Notes: a model not told the origin generated them from the sequence alone. A stretch of 64,000 nucleotides of DNA from Thysanoteuthis rhombus (GCA_963457665.1 OY735201.1:28452048-28516047), one strand, 5' to 3'. Counted from the stretch's first letter, positions 1-11,714 are shown. Numbers and translations: made by a program.

Positions 1-184
1 CCAAGTCCAAATCCTCGGTGAAATCCACCTAATCAATATCCCCCTAGACCATATGTCCCGTGACTAACAGTATGTCCACCCAGTCCATATCCACCATGGA
101 ATCCACCCAGTCCGTAACCACCGTGGAATCCGCCCAGACCATATCCACTGTGGATTCCATTCAGACCATATCCATCGTATGCGC
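1..184 (-). pseudogene. Copy A exon 4, start of the repeat region (partial)
   Basis: The acceptor TTTGCAG lies just above 184. In the frame used by B and C it reads AYDGYGLNGIHSGYGLGG followed by FHGG/YGLGG repeats and HTVSHGTYGLGGY, then TGA at 35-33. The plus-strand reading frame at 60-257, rich in Ser and Thr, is only the antisense of these glycine repeats. Confidence 0.8.
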
Positions 185-185
185 C

Positions 186-2352
186 TGCAAAGTTCGAATA
201 AGTCTAATGTCACATTTATTTGACGGATCAGTATTCAAATTATCGAATGTACTATAGTAAAGAGCAGAAAATATGTTGGCTGCTTTGTGAATCATTTGTT
301 ATATTTTTTCTAATTAATCAGCATAAAGTACATCATTGTATTGGAGAAACATTAAAATGAATATTCAAAAATTCGGCACATTTTTCCATTGTTTTAATTT
401 GCAAGACTTGAGGAAGCTCAGGACATTCAAAACAGTATAAGAAAAAGTCAATTATTCAGAAGTTATACTAGAAGAATTTATAACTATCTTTCGTCTATTT
501 GTAATTCAACTGATTATATATATATATATATACGAGATGTCACACTGTCTGTTTGTTCTTCTGTGACGCTATCCAAACCACCTGAGCATGTATGTAACCC
601 AACTATATTTGACATGCATAATCACTGGACCAAGAGAACAGTTTAAGATTAAAGTTCAGGTTCTATTTACGAAGTGAACATAATACTATAAGACTGTTAC
701 TTTTCATTCAATATGCATCTATAAATACGCATCGTTTTCTCTTGTCTTTTTATATATTTATGTATAATCATTTAAGGGGTGAAAAGTTGATTGAAATCTC
801 TCCCTCAAAGAGTCAAATCCACGGATATAAAGTTCCTTTTTTTCCTGCTATCCAAACTGGAGCGTTCTTAAGAGAGCTTTCCCTAAGCTTAAATGGCGTA
901 AAGCGAAAAAAATTATACTTAATTCATATGAGATAAATACTTAGCGTCGCCACCCCCCCCCCAAAAAAAAACTTGGGAAATCATGTCATGCTGAATCATC
1001 CGAATAATGGTGGTGGGAAATATCAGAGACCGACACATAGAAGTGAAAAAAGATAACGTTAAAAGCAGGGATCATCGCTTAACAATTCTATTAGATGATT
1101 TTTAAGAAAGAAACTCGAACTCATGTTTCAGTCCAGTGGTCAATAGATTTAACATGGCGTGTAGGAGATATTCTTAACAGCAGGACCTTTGCCATCAGTA
1201 GAAGAATCAAATGTGATGGACAGCTAGCCAAGAAAAAACACAATTTTCTTCATGTCTACTAAACTGATTCCATATTATCTTATATTATCTTTTTAAAAGG
1301 CTTTTGTCACCTTAAAAAAGCAATTATTTTTTCTGTCACACATTGGGAGGATTCCATGAATATAGATGGGTCTTGTAAAAACGTCAGTTTGTTTTTGTAG
1401 TTATCTTCTTTTCAATTGATTTTGAAAACTAATGCAATAATCTTTTCTAATGCACCTGAACCAACTGAGAGAACCTTCAGATAATCAAAGCGTAAAAAAG
1501 TCACAAACTTTCAATTTTTGAATTATTCTATATATACATAAATTGAACTGTTCAAATGATCATATTCTTCCGATTGTCGAAAATGGAATACATCGGAGAG
1601 TTCTCGAGAAGCAAGCTTTATCAGCGATAAGTCCTAAAGTCTAAAAACTCAAGACCTGTGTGCCCTATTCAATAAATTCATTGTTGACTAATTTAAGGCT
1701 TGCCCCTTCCTTCAAAGGAATAAAAAGATATCTTTTTTAAATTATATAATGGCAACATCAGACCAGAACGCTGAAGACAAAGCCGTTTTTTGCCAAAGTG
1801 AGATGGACTAAAGTTATGTATCCCTTGTGCGTATATTAAATGAAACGTTATTTCAAATAGCAACATTTTAAGTGGAAAAAAAAACTTGTGGCCCTAGCTT
1901 TTTTCTGAAAACTTTTCAAACTAAGACAATCCAAGTCTCTTCCCCAGATCCATTATATATGCATACCAGACCTGGTTGAGATGCACCAAAGCTGCATCAT
2001 TGACGGAAAGTGAAGGTTCAGTTATGCACTATAGTTACATGTAAATAAACCCAAGTCTAAAAGAAACTTTCTTTTCAAATCAAATAGTCGAAGCCCTTCC
2101 TCAAAATCACTGAGAATACATTCAAAACATAGTTGAGCAGCTCTGATGTTTAAAAAGAGGCAGAGAGACGGACTAAAACAGTAGTTTTATATTAATAGAT
2201 TGACTAAGTTATTAACTATTTGGAAATGAACTTTGTAAAACGCTGTTGATGTAGTAAAACGAACAATTGAGAGAGGTTACATTAAAAGAAGAATTCTGCA
2301 AAGATTTGAACAAAAAAAAACTAAAAATCAAAAGGTTAATAACACATTTTAC
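186..2352 (-). other. Intron 3 of copy A
   Basis: About 2.2 kb, against 0.8-0.9 kb in B and C. It contains a homopolymer C/A run near 951-969. The segment 1998-2052 resembles stretches at 6904-6962 and 7131-7185, a small dispersed repeat. I see no gene. Confidence 0.5.
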
Positions 2353-2390
2353 CTTGAAAAAAGCATTAGCAGAGCTGCTCAGTGCACTAA
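2353..2390 (-). pseudogene. Copy A exon 3 (end of signal peptide)
   Basis: Bounded by CTGAAAAG (minus-strand acceptor CAG) and a GTAAAA donor. It encodes VSALSSSANAFFK in the family frame. It is one nucleotide shorter than the equivalent exons of B and C, which shifts the frame into exon 4. Confidence 0.75.
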
Positions 2391-2638
2391 CTGAAAAGCA
2401 AATAAAATACAAATTTCAAAATAGTATTGCACGGTGAAAAATATAAAAAATATAATATTTTTGTAGATCATAAGGGGGAAGGCATTATTTTCCATCCCAT
2501 TGAAGCATAAAGAACAGTTCTTGAATCGATTCACGTAAAAATTTAATGTAGAATCATGAAAGAATAAAATCTGAACGTAATACGCAAAAAAATTGCTTTA
2601 TTGATGGAAGTCAACAACATTTGTGCAGGTTGATTTTT

Positions 2639-2801
2639 GTCTATGTGTCTGTGTTTTTAGATACTTGTCTGTGTCTCTATGTTTGTTGATACTTGTTTGT
2701 GTCCCTATGTTTGTTGATACTTGATTGTGTCTCTATGTTTGTTGATACTTGTTTGTGTCACTATGTTTGTTGATACTTGTTTGTGTCTATGTGTTGGTGG
2801 G
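2639..2801. repeat. 28-bp minisatellite in intron 2 of copy A
   Basis: Five to six near-identical units, plus-strand core TGTTTGTTGATACTTG preceded by TGTGTCTCTA. The equivalent intron of B (about 18870-18930) has roughly two units, and C (about 42850-42890) has one. Confidence 0.85.
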
Positions 2802-3663
2802 AGATTATGTCTTTAGTTTAATAAGATACCTTTTTATATATTCTGCTTGAAGTAAAATTCACACTGCCAAGTTGTTTATCCAGAAAGTACCTGGAGAGTT
2901 CATACTTCTGCCAACGCCTTTGTCAATAAAGATTGAATGAAAATCATTCCACAAATAGTTATGACGCAGCGATGTGCTGTGAAGAATTCCCAGATACACA
3001 TCAAATTTAACCATTTTTTAGACTTGGTTTACCTTTCGATAAAATCTCATTAGAAATTTTTGAGAACTTTTAAAGACAATGGATAGATAGATATAGATGT
3101 ATGCATAAAAGAAATGAAAGAAAATTCTACCAATTTGGAGAGAATTACTTGAATAGCCCATAGATTTTACTAATTTTCCCTTACCGTAGGGCCTAAACGT
3201 TTATAAGATTTCATTTAGATTTATGGAGATTTTTTGAAGATACCTTGTGGACAGACATTGAACTTGTAGAAATTTAGAAGACGTAACTGTGCATCGATCT
3301 GTCCCCAAATTCAATAATTTTCTCCTAGGCCAAAAGCCTGCGCTCCAGCCAAAATCCACTGAAATTCATCGTGACACGTGGAATGACAAAATGATGGAAG
3401 GACACAGGCAGATACACATAACATCATTTCCAGTGATATCGTTTGGGCCTGCAAGAGGGCGGAATGAGAGAAGTAAAGAAAGGCGTAGGGTTATATGTAT
3501 CACCCCTCGTTGGCAGAGGTGAATGACTGAGTGAGTTTTAGATGTGAAGTGATAAATTGTCCTCTCAAAAAAAACTTAAACAAAGAGGTTCTTGTTTGAC
3601 TAAGTGAACACAGGCAATCGTTAACAATATCCCAACCTGTCTTGGCTGGCTTGTCAAAGCTTC

Positions 3664-3780
3664 GGTCTGCTTAGAATGACCAGTCTCCCCTTAATGGTAA
3701 CTCAACTTGTTGCTGACCAAGCTTGACGTTGCTTGAATCCAATGATCTCACAACAACCAGTGTATGACACGTGATTTAGC
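3664..3780 (-). repeat. 5S-rRNA-derived relic in intron 2 of copy A (sense)
   Basis: On the minus strand it follows the layout of 5S rRNA: GGCTAAATCACGT (for GGCCATACCACGT), GAGATCATTGG, CAAGCAACGTCAAGCTTGG, then GGGGAGACTGG. It is too diverged to be a working 5S gene. The equivalent relic in copy B is at 18042-18134, in the same intron and the same orientation relative to the gene. Confidence 0.7.
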
Positions 3781-3938
3781 CCCAGGGAGGCTCGGCAAAG
3801 GGACACTGGGTATCCTATTTGGAGACATTGGCAGGATGGCGTTAGAATTGACCATGCGATATCAAAGCAAAGGCTAGCAATCTGATATTAGACACTATGA
3901 TCGACTAATGACAAATTCAATGATCAAAAAATATGTAC

Positions 3939-3998
3939 CTGGTAGCAAGGCTGAGACAATAAGATGAACGGTTGCCATTATGTCTCCTCAGATGTCAA
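3939..3998 (-). pseudogene. Copy A exon 2 (start codon and signal-peptide start)
   Basis: A 60-nt exon between a TTTTTTGCAG acceptor and a GTACAT donor. ATG at 3978-3976 begins MATVHLIVSALLP. Length, phase and sequence match exon 2 of B and C. Confidence 0.85.
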
Positions 3999-4033
3999 CT
4001 GCAAAAAAGGGTTGAAAGGAGGATTACATATTC

Positions 4034-4220
4034 ATTTTCTCTAGTATATTATACTTAATGTACAGTATATTTGTATTACTCCATCTGCTATATTGTACAT
4101 GATGTACAACATATTCGTATCATTCACTATATCACATAGTACTTATTGTTCAGTTCATTTGTATCACGTCTTTTGGTATAAAGTACTTACTGTACAATAT
4201 ATGCATATCACTTCGTCTGG
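4034..4220. repeat. About 45-bp tandem repeat next to copy A exon 2
   Basis: Four degenerate units with a shared pattern: AGTACTTA.TGTACA, ATATTTGTATCAC, TTCGTCTGG. The same motif occurs as one or two units at the equivalent place in C (about 43308-43375) and B (about 17695-17745, reverse complement). Confidence 0.7.
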
Positions 4221-5300
4221 TATATCTAATGTTTTATCAATATAAATTAGGCGAAAAATATAACTTATTCTATAAAAAATCATCTAAACATCACTTTCTG
4301 ATATCTTTGACGCGACCAGAACATCTTGATCTACGATAAAATATCTAAAGTATCAGCACTGCACAAGGAACGTTATTCACTATTCGGTATAACTCTGGGC
4401 AAATGACGTAGTACGCATTTTGGTATGTCAGTCGATGAGTGCAACTGATATTAGAGATGATAGTGCGTATGAAAATAAACTTTTAAGCAGCTATAATCAA
4501 TCTCTAGAGATTTAACATATTATCTACCAGTCGTAAAACCTTCGTTACTGGAATCTCAAGAACTTGGGGATGTCCCTTGAAAGGTGTATGCAGTTTCATA
4601 AAAATATTCTGAAAATGTAAATCACTTAGATTTTACATTATAAAGATCAAATTTCAGATGATAACTATGTGTCAGACTGCGGATACTGATGAGCATTCAT
4701 GTTTATTATAAAACAATATATAAACAAGTATTCAAGGGTCAATGAGGTGTCAACTACATAATTCAAACGCCATTATTGCCAAATCATATGACTGAGTGGA
4801 AGATAATTTTAGGTTGGAAGCAGTGTATCAGAGTACACTTTTCTATTAAGTTTCAAGTGTGTCCGCAGAAACTGATTTTCAAAAGAGGATTAGACGTGAT
4901 CCTAAATAGGAGATAATTTCAGGTAATACATTACCTACCAGGGAGCACCTTTCTATCGAGTTTCAAGAAAATTTTACTTGAAAAATGTCTGAAAATTGAT
5001 TTAAAATTTTCAAATTGTAAAGTTTAAACACCATTTTTTTATCAGGTTACGTAAATCTGAACGGAAAATTATTCCAAGTAAGATGCATCTTTCCAGTGGA
5101 CACCTTCCTAAGTTCAAGTAAATCTACCTTGAAACAGCTGTCAAAAAAGTAGAGAACAGACCTAAGAATTGACCAACCCTGGATAGAAAATGTAAAAAAG
5201 GTGTTTGGATTTCGTCTTAATAAATTTAATGGGCCTGAGTCACTGGAATAAATATTATGCAAAATCAACTATTCACGGATGATTACCAAAAGATTATCAA
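4221..5300 (-). other. Copy A intron 1, unassigned part
   Basis: AT-rich intron sequence. No coding region or recognisable element was found. Confidence 0.5.
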
Positions 5301-5405
5301 GGCCAAATAGTGTTGAATACAAACAATCACCAAAGGTAAGAGATATCAAGTCTTGTTAGTATCTGAATGGTCAACCAACTGGGTATACCAGGTGCTAAGA
5401 GTAGC
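5301..5405 (+). repeat. 5S-rRNA-derived relic, antisense in copy A intron 1 (first of two)
   Basis: Reads GGCCAAATAGTGTTGAATAC, then CAATCACCAAAGGTAAG, TTGTTAGTATCTGAATGG and GGGTATACCAGGTGCTAAGA. These match in order the 5S rRNA segments GTTGAATAC, GATCACCGAAGTTAAG, GGTTAGTACTTGGATGG and the box-C region. Degraded. Confidence 0.7.
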
Positions 5406-5780
5406 CAGGATTCATGTTGAGAGCCTCCCATGGCGATCCTGTAAATCTAATTAAGAGGAGGCCGATCTTAAACACACGCTAAATAACCCTCCTCTTTTGC
5501 CTCTACCTGAACCTCTCACTGGCATGGTTGCAAGCGACAATAGATGAATAAATGATGCAAAAATATTCTAAATTGAAGGAAATTAAGGTTTTAATGGCAT
5601 ACGTCTTAACAGAAACTGAAAGAATTATCTGAGTACACTTATGTAGAATTTATACTCAGTAACTCTCAACATGAATTTTCCAAATCTAAAACCCCGTACA
5701 ACTAGACTTAGAAATCACTTTCAGTTAACAAAAGTAAATTGCTCCCAGAGACATCTAGAATGCTTACAGCAAATCTATAT

Positions 5781-5880
5781 TTGATACATTGGGTCTCGTA
5801 CTATTATTGAAGTTAACCAACATCGAACCTGGGTATTACTTAGATGGGTGCCTATTCGGGAATATCAGGGCCTGCAAGCG
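5781..5880 (+). repeat. 5S-rRNA-derived relic, antisense in copy A intron 1 (second)
   Basis: Nearly complete 5S order: TTGATACATTGGGTCTCG, TTGAAGTTAACCAACATCGA, ACCTGGGTATTACTTAGATG, then TTCGGGAATATCAGGGCC. It is followed by AAGTGAGTGACGC, also found after the relics in B and C introns 1, so it is a shared element with a common tail (a 5S-derived SINE type). Confidence 0.75.
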
Positions 5881-6037
5881 AGGATGTTAAAGTGAGTGAC
5901 GCTACCCCTAGTACTATTGTATTTCGTATATTGCAAACCAAGACAATAGAAAATTTTCGATAAATGAAGCCTGGGCAAGGCATCAAAAAAACAAAAAAAT
6001 ACATATCAAATTGAAGAAGAAATTCCATGCCACTTCG

Positions 6038-6074
6038 CCGATGACGTTGATACATGTGTGAGTCGGTGGGAACT
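6038..6074 (-). other. Copy A exon 1 (predicted 5' UTR)
   Basis: Placed by alignment with exon 1 of B and C. It starts at ACAGTTC about 31 nt below the TATA box. The donor position reads CGAAGTG instead of GTAAGTG; a shifted GC donor is conceivable but weak. Confidence 0.55.
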
Positions 6075-6287
6075 GTTGTCCTCCCGTTAGGCAAACGCTT
6101 TTATAGCCCATTTCGAGCCTACGCACAAGGTCTTTGGTAAGACATCGATTGTGAGGCGGGCTTTGATCTTTTTTTTTTTTAGACATTGAAATACCAGCCG
6201 TTAATGAGAACATGGAAACATAGGGTTGATTATTGATGTGAACCTGGAAACTATAAAAGCATTCAATTCAACACAAAGCCCGATTGC
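6075..6287 (-). promoter_or_regulatory. Promoter of copy A, conserved family block
   Basis: TATAAAAG at 6105-6098. The upstream elements are shared in order with B and C: GTTCTCATTAAC, TATTTCAATGTCTAAAAA, CAATCGATGTCTTACC and TTGTGCGTAGG. Homology reaches about 210 bp upstream of the inferred start. A second TATAAAAG lies on the plus strand at 6252-6259; I do not assign it. Confidence 0.75.
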
Positions 6288-7130
6288 ATTAAAAATCTTT
6301 ATCTTCATCGGGAGTAAGGCAACGAGCCCCCGTACAACAAAAGATCAATGCATTGAATTTTGTAACAAATGGTGCAGACAACAGAAATGAATTACCTTTT
6401 TTGGTTAACAGAATAGAAAATTAATACGGGTTAAGATTCGGTTTGGTATTCTTTCGTGGAAATCTTTTATTTGAAACTTTCTTAAATCATATAAATGATA
6501 AAAGGTAAATTAACTATTTCTTAAACTTCTTTTTCTGCAAGAACATATGTTGGTTGAAAATAAACTCTCATCATCGATGCAACGCATAAGTTTATGACCA
6601 AAATATCATACAAATGTTAGGACAGAAGCCAATGTTGGTTATTTTGTAACACTAAAAAATCTGTCCAAGCACGTACCCGATAAGGGTGCCTCATTCCTTC
6701 AATGCTCTTTCTGTCGACAGATTCCTCCTAACGTTACCAAATTAGCCATATATGGCTAGATTTTTTTTTCCCATTTAGCTGATAATAATATACAATAACC
6801 ATTTTAAAATGGAAAGTTTAGTAAAAGTGAATGCGATTTTCATCAATTACTGACTGGAATTCGCCTTATCGAGCAGTTTCAAGACATGTATATATGCATA
6901 TTGAACGGAAAGTAAGGGTTTAGTTTAGCAGTATAGATACATTATAAATAGAAACCCCCTTAAAAACCATTTTACATTAACCTTTTTTAATTCAACACCT
7001 ACCACAAATGAGTACACATGCCAAATTTGGTTTAGCTGCGCCAATGTACACGGTGGAGGGGTACACAGTGACAAACAGGGCCAGTTGTTTCATGATCAAT
7101 AATGTTAAAATAAAATGTATATATGTATAT
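6288..7130. other. Upstream flank of copy A, no gene seen
   Basis: AT-rich. The segment 6904-6962 is a diverged repeat of 7131-7185. No further feature is supported. Confidence 0.5.
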
Positions 7131-7160
7131 TGAACGGGCAGTAAGGATTCGTTTCAGTTT

Positions 7161-7183
7161 ATAGTTACATTATAAATTGAATA

Positions 7184-7265
<82 letters not shown>

Positions 7266-7289
7266 TATTCAATTTATAATGTAACTATA
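7161..7289. repeat. Hairpin: (TA)n between perfect inverted arms
   Basis: The arm ATAGTTACATTATAAATTG continues into AATATCTGTATA and is followed by about 65 bp of alternating TA, then the exact reverse complement of about 31 bp. It could extrude as a cruciform. Confidence 0.9.
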
Positions 7290-7690
7290 TATATATATAA
7301 TTCCACTGCTTGGCCAAAGCCATTCCATGTTCTCCCTATAGAGACTGTGATAATGCTAACCTTTGTCATGTCCTTACTGCAAACATTTCTATCTCATCTC
7401 TCCATCTTGTGTCTGGTCTTCACATACAGCATTCGCGGTCTTCAGCATACCAATCTTGCGCTATCTGTTATCTTTCAGTCCATCTCTATTTTCTGTCTCT
7501 GAAATATTCTTATGATATATTTCACTTTGGTTCGTTCTCTGACCCATTTTGTTTATTCCAAACAATGCTGTCCTCATTGTTATTTGTGTTATGTTGAGTT
7601 TGTTTCCATGTGTTTCATATTCGTATGGCATGGCTCATTTTCATTGTACACTGCACGTTTCAAGTATAAAATGCTCTTTTCAAATGTCTC
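7290..7690 (-). mobile_element. RTE-type LINE, degenerate 3' part
   Basis: Minus-strand translation gives RPDTRWRDEIEMFAVRT and GEHGMALAKQWN, the usual carboxy end of RTE/BovB-like reverse transcriptases (RPxTRW, AxxQW). The preceding part, MRTALFGINKMGQRTNQ, fits the upstream conserved region. Multiple stops; not functional. Confidence 0.7.
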
Positions 7691-9000
7691 TATGTTCAAC
7701 AATGCTTTCCGACTAATAATCATACGCTGTTTATTTCCCTTTCATTGATTTTTTCTCATTTTGTAACTTCCCTTGAGTAAATGTATTCCCTAAATTCTTC
7801 CAGATTTTCACTCTAAATTTTTATATTTTAATCGGGGAAATATTTTCATTCATTATATTTGCTTTAATTCTCTCTCTCTTTAAACCTATTTTGAGGCTTT
7901 CCCTACTTAGACCATAAGTTGATAGAATAACGACATTCCTTCTAACAGATACATGATAGATCTTTCACCAAAGTTTAGTACAACTATTTTCACTGTACAT
8001 AAGAGAAACCAAAGAGCCAAAATCTCCTGTCTAGATATAGTAACCTTACTTCACAAAAAGAATATAATAAGGATGTTGGCAAATATCTCATTATCACCCA
8101 TCATATACAATTTTTCCAAAAATAATTACAAACTAGCAAACACTGAAGATTAAAAACAACCATTGGAACAGACAAATTGTAGGAGTGGTCACTCAACAAT
8201 AGACCGCTTAGATATAATAAATCAGCTTATCAAAATTGGCAAGGGAATACAACGGACCACATTGTTTGGACCTTGTTGATGATGAAAATATTTGACCTGG
8301 TGAAACGTACGGCAGTTTCAAACTCTTTCCTAAAACAAAGTACTGACGAGGATCATCAAAAAACTGTTGAGATTATATGAATTGCTGTGCATAAGAGCCT
8401 GACAAGCCATTTTTTTTTCCTGGAGATAAAATAGAATTCAAGATCTGAGGAACCTTCACTTGCGAAACTTTTGTTATTTCAAAGCAATATCTTTTCCATA
8501 TTTGAGCTTGAATACTCTGTATTATGATTCCGATGCATATTACAATGAATCTCATACAAATACGTTACCACAGATTCTGTTCTGTTGGAACTCCGATCAT
8601 AATCACTAGTTATTTATTGGCCAAGTTTTACTGGCGATATTTTCGTTATTTTCACGTTCAGGGTGTTCATTTTAGTTTTGTTTAGAAACTTCTATTATCA
8701 GCTTTTGATTTTAATATTCCTATGAATATTCATTGCGTGAATATGCTAAATATCGAAGCGTTTTTTTTTTTATGTCCACGGAAAAGTAGAAAGAATTATT
8801 GCATTGTAACTTGGTATTTGTGCTTCCATGATGTAACAGGCATCAAAATCTTTATGCATGATTGTTCGAGCCTCAAAATGGAGAGAAACCTTTTAGGTCT
8901 GAAAATAATCATTTACTGAAAAAACAGAATTCTCAAAATTTTCCATTTTGTAAAATACTTTAGCTATCTCATTGAGACTGTTAACGCACACAGTGAAACT
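7691..9000. other. No gene recognised
   Basis: AT-rich sequence. Short reading frames lack recognisable domains or splice context. Confidence 0.4.
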
Positions 9001-9044
9001 TTGAACCGGGTTCCCACAACTTTTTTTTAAAATTTCGTTGGGCC

Positions 9045-9230
9045 ATGCACAATCACTTCATAAGAAAAAAGTGCTACAATAATTTGACTTTTGATTTGGA
9101 TAGAAATATATTAAACATTGTAAAAAGGTGTAAGGCAACAAGATACGATCCTGCATTAAGTATCTTTGAAGAAAGTGATTTTGAGAAAATGGAATGGAAA
9201 CAATTTAAAGCATTTACGATTTACCGATGA
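9045..9230 (+). other. Unidentified 61-aa reading frame
   Basis: It has a more protein-like composition than its surroundings (FDLDRNILNIVKRCKATRYD and EESDFEKMEWKQFKAF). I recognise no family and see no clear promoter or splice partner, so it may be chance or a transposon scrap. It lies just before a duplicated segment. Confidence 0.2.
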
Positions 9231-10440
9231 TATCATATTTTGTATACGAAAACCAAAATTATTCCTGGATGTAATAGTACAATAAGAAAATTATTGTTAC
9301 TTTTTAAGATTTCAATCCCCCCAATCATGCAGGCTTATTCACAGCATGATTGTTTGATTCAACCAAACACTTCTTTGAATAATAAAAGTTCCGTTCAAGT
9401 AAAAACGGTTACGTCAAGATTTAAATTTCTTGCACCAATATTAAATTTCAAATTCATACCAATTTATTAGACATTTAAATATTTCTGGGTACTTAAAGCA
9501 GGGTGCTACTGCTTTTATAGTGTCTGTAGTTGGAATTGAGTTGGAATCAATATGACGCGGGATAAGTAAACGGAACCCTCCAATGATTAATGAATTATTT
9601 ATACCTAGGGTAACCATGTGCAGTGGTTTGGTAAATCTGATTTTGATCACGCTGAATATATGCTCATATCTGAGTGTGTAAACAAACTACGACTTAAATT
9701 TTTCACGTAGATGGTCCATATAGATGCTGGTATACAAGTGTATTAAGAAAAAGAAGATACGCGGAATTAGAGATTTTTGACCCTTTAAAAGATTTACGTG
9801 GTTGGAATCGCGATCGATAAACTCGGGGATCTGTTTTCTATTGGTACAAAATGATAAACTGATCCCCCATTTTAGTATAGAATTACCGTTGACATAAAGA
9901 TGAGAAAGGTTTCGTTTTGGAATTTTGTGTCAAACGGATCCCCTGATGCGTAATACTTCCATGTCTATTGTTTTAAGAGTGTGTAGACCAGATACGCATA
10001 TAATATTTAGTATACAAAAACCAAAATTATCTCTAAATTAATCAGTACGAAAGAAAAGCTAGTTTTGCTTCCACAAAATTAACCAAACCAAATCATCTTC
10101 AAGCAGATCAATTCACAACATGATTGCTTTTTTTCACGAAACGCTTCATTATATCTTAACAGTTTTGTTCGAATGAAATTGGACCAGTCAAGTGATTTGC
10201 ATCAATACAATTTCTTACGGGTATAATAAATTTTTAAGAAAATGCATACCAATTTATTATACATTCAAATATTCATCATAAACAGAATTTAAACTGCCTT
10301 TCAAGTTCTGTACTTGAGATTGGGATCAGAATCAGAATCAGTTTTCAATCAAATCATAAACTAGACCCACCAATTATCAATGAAGTATTCATATATCTAC
10401 ATCGTAGCTATCGCATGCAGTTTTGAAACGCTCAAAATAT
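9228..10440. repeat. Diverged direct duplication (9228-9660 and 10005-10440)
   Basis: Both copies start TATACRAAAACCAAAATTAT and later share CATACCAATTTATTA, ACATTYAAATATT, CAATKATYAATGAA and GYATGCAGT in the same order and spacing, with roughly two thirds identity by eye. No coding content. Confidence 0.65.
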
Positions 10441-10796
10441 CATTATTTCTGTTGAGAGAACAATTTAAGTGAAGTAACATTTAAGTAATTACTATTTCAT
10501 GAAAATCAGTCAATTTAACGATTAATTGACAGGGTGTCCAAATGAAAATATATTTCTCTCTACTAAAAATGTAAAAAAATACATTTGGTAATCGTCTATT
10601 ACCTGTGAAAAAATTGTAAATTGAGTGTTGAGTCAATTTTATTTACTCGTAAGCGATGAGACCAAATTTCAATTTACAAGCTATTACGGTACATCTAAAT
10701 GTATAAGATCAGAAAAGGGGAAACTTGACATCATCCAAAATATATAATTATATTCAAGGAGATTAAAACTGCGTGGTATGACCCGCAATATTTTAG

Positions 10797-10854
<58 letters not shown>

Positions 10855-10905
10855 TAGAGATAGATAGATAGATATAGATATATATAGATATATATAGATA
10901 TATAT
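10797..10905. repeat. Compound microsatellite (TA)n(GA)n(GATA)n
   Basis: Direct reading shows TA, then GA, then GATA and TATAGA units. Confidence 0.95.
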
Positions 10906-10994
10906 GCAATGCTCTTCCATAGGAATAGAGCATTCTGATGGATAGGGAATTTATGTGTAAATAAATATGTTGCTTAAATTTAGCCTCTCTGACT

Positions 10995-11120
10995 GTCCAG
11001 TGTCGTAGCTCAGAGGTAGCATATCGGCCTCCGGGTCTGAAGCAGAGGTTTCAATCCTGCCTTGTGGTACTGGATGAGATAATGGGAAGTCTATAGCCAC
11101 ACTGAACAGCTTTCAGTGGA
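10995..11120 (+). mobile_element. tRNA-derived SINE
   Basis: Pol III box A-like TAGCTCAGAGGTAG at 11006-11019 and box B GGTTTCAATCC at 11047-11057, at tRNA-like spacing, then a non-tRNA body and a (TA)n tail at 11125-11170. It is not a clean cloverleaf, so SINE rather than a tRNA gene. Confidence 0.65.
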
Positions 11121-11122
11121 TG

Positions 11123-11124
<2 letters not shown>

Positions 11125-11170
<46 letters not shown>
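11125..11170. repeat. (TA)n microsatellite
   Basis: Direct reading. Confidence 0.95.
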
Positions 11171-11171
<1 letters not shown>

Positions 11172-11714
11172 ATATATATCTCCAAACAAGGTTTTATCCC
11201 GAAAACGTTTCCTCCTTCTTTGTCTTTCCCATGTCTAGATTGGGGAAAGCCGTAATATTTTCTTACTTCATTTTCAATCTCAATATTCGATGCAGCTTTA
11301 GGCCACGGGATACAAGACAAATAACAAGATGAATAATGACAATAGAGCAGAAATGTATCTGTGCATACAAAAATTGAAGTAAACACTTAATACATGGCAG
11401 CTTATAATGACAAGTGGACAATGTATTATCCTACATCCAAACTGGGAAAAAAGTATTTATTGTTAAATTTAAGACAAAAATCTTACTTTTCCGCTCAGTT
11501 TTATTCGGTAATCATGAAAGTAAGTATTTCAAATGTCAAATGTCGATCTGTTGTCTGCGAAGAACAAAGGCTGACTATGAGATACATGAAAAAATCCAAA
11601 GTGCAAAACGATGGAGTGTCGTCTTTTACAAGAGATCGAGTATTTTTAACAGTATATGCGATATACATATCTTTATACACAGACACACAGACACACACAC
11701 AAAAATATATATAT

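Larger units (their letters stand above)
1..6074 (-). pseudogene. Copy A of the Gly/Tyr/His-rich secreted protein family, 3' part outside the window, apparently decayed
   Basis: Homologous to copies B and C by exon layout, promoter and signal peptide. Visible exons on the minus strand are 6074-6038 (non-coding), 3998-3939 (ATG at 3978-3976, encoding MATVHLIVSALLP), 2390-2353 (VSALSSSANAFFK) and 184-1 (repeat region GYGLGGFHGG with one HTVSH block). Three defects are seen directly. The exon 3 segment is 38 nt against 39 nt in B and C, so the phase into exon 4 is lost. In the family frame exon 4 has a TGA at 35-33 where GGA is expected. The position matching the first-intron donor reads CG instead of GT. 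The promoter still has TATAAAAG. It may be transcribed, but a full-length product is unlikely unless splicing differs. The rest of exon 4 lies left of the window. Confidence 0.75.

Noticed and set aside
6252-6259. Second TATA box giving a divergent transcript
   Set aside because: No initiator or exon-like sequence follows on the plus strand and the motif is not kept in B or C.
11000-11060. tRNA gene
   Set aside because: Box A and B are present but the cloverleaf stems are not convincing; SINE is the better call.
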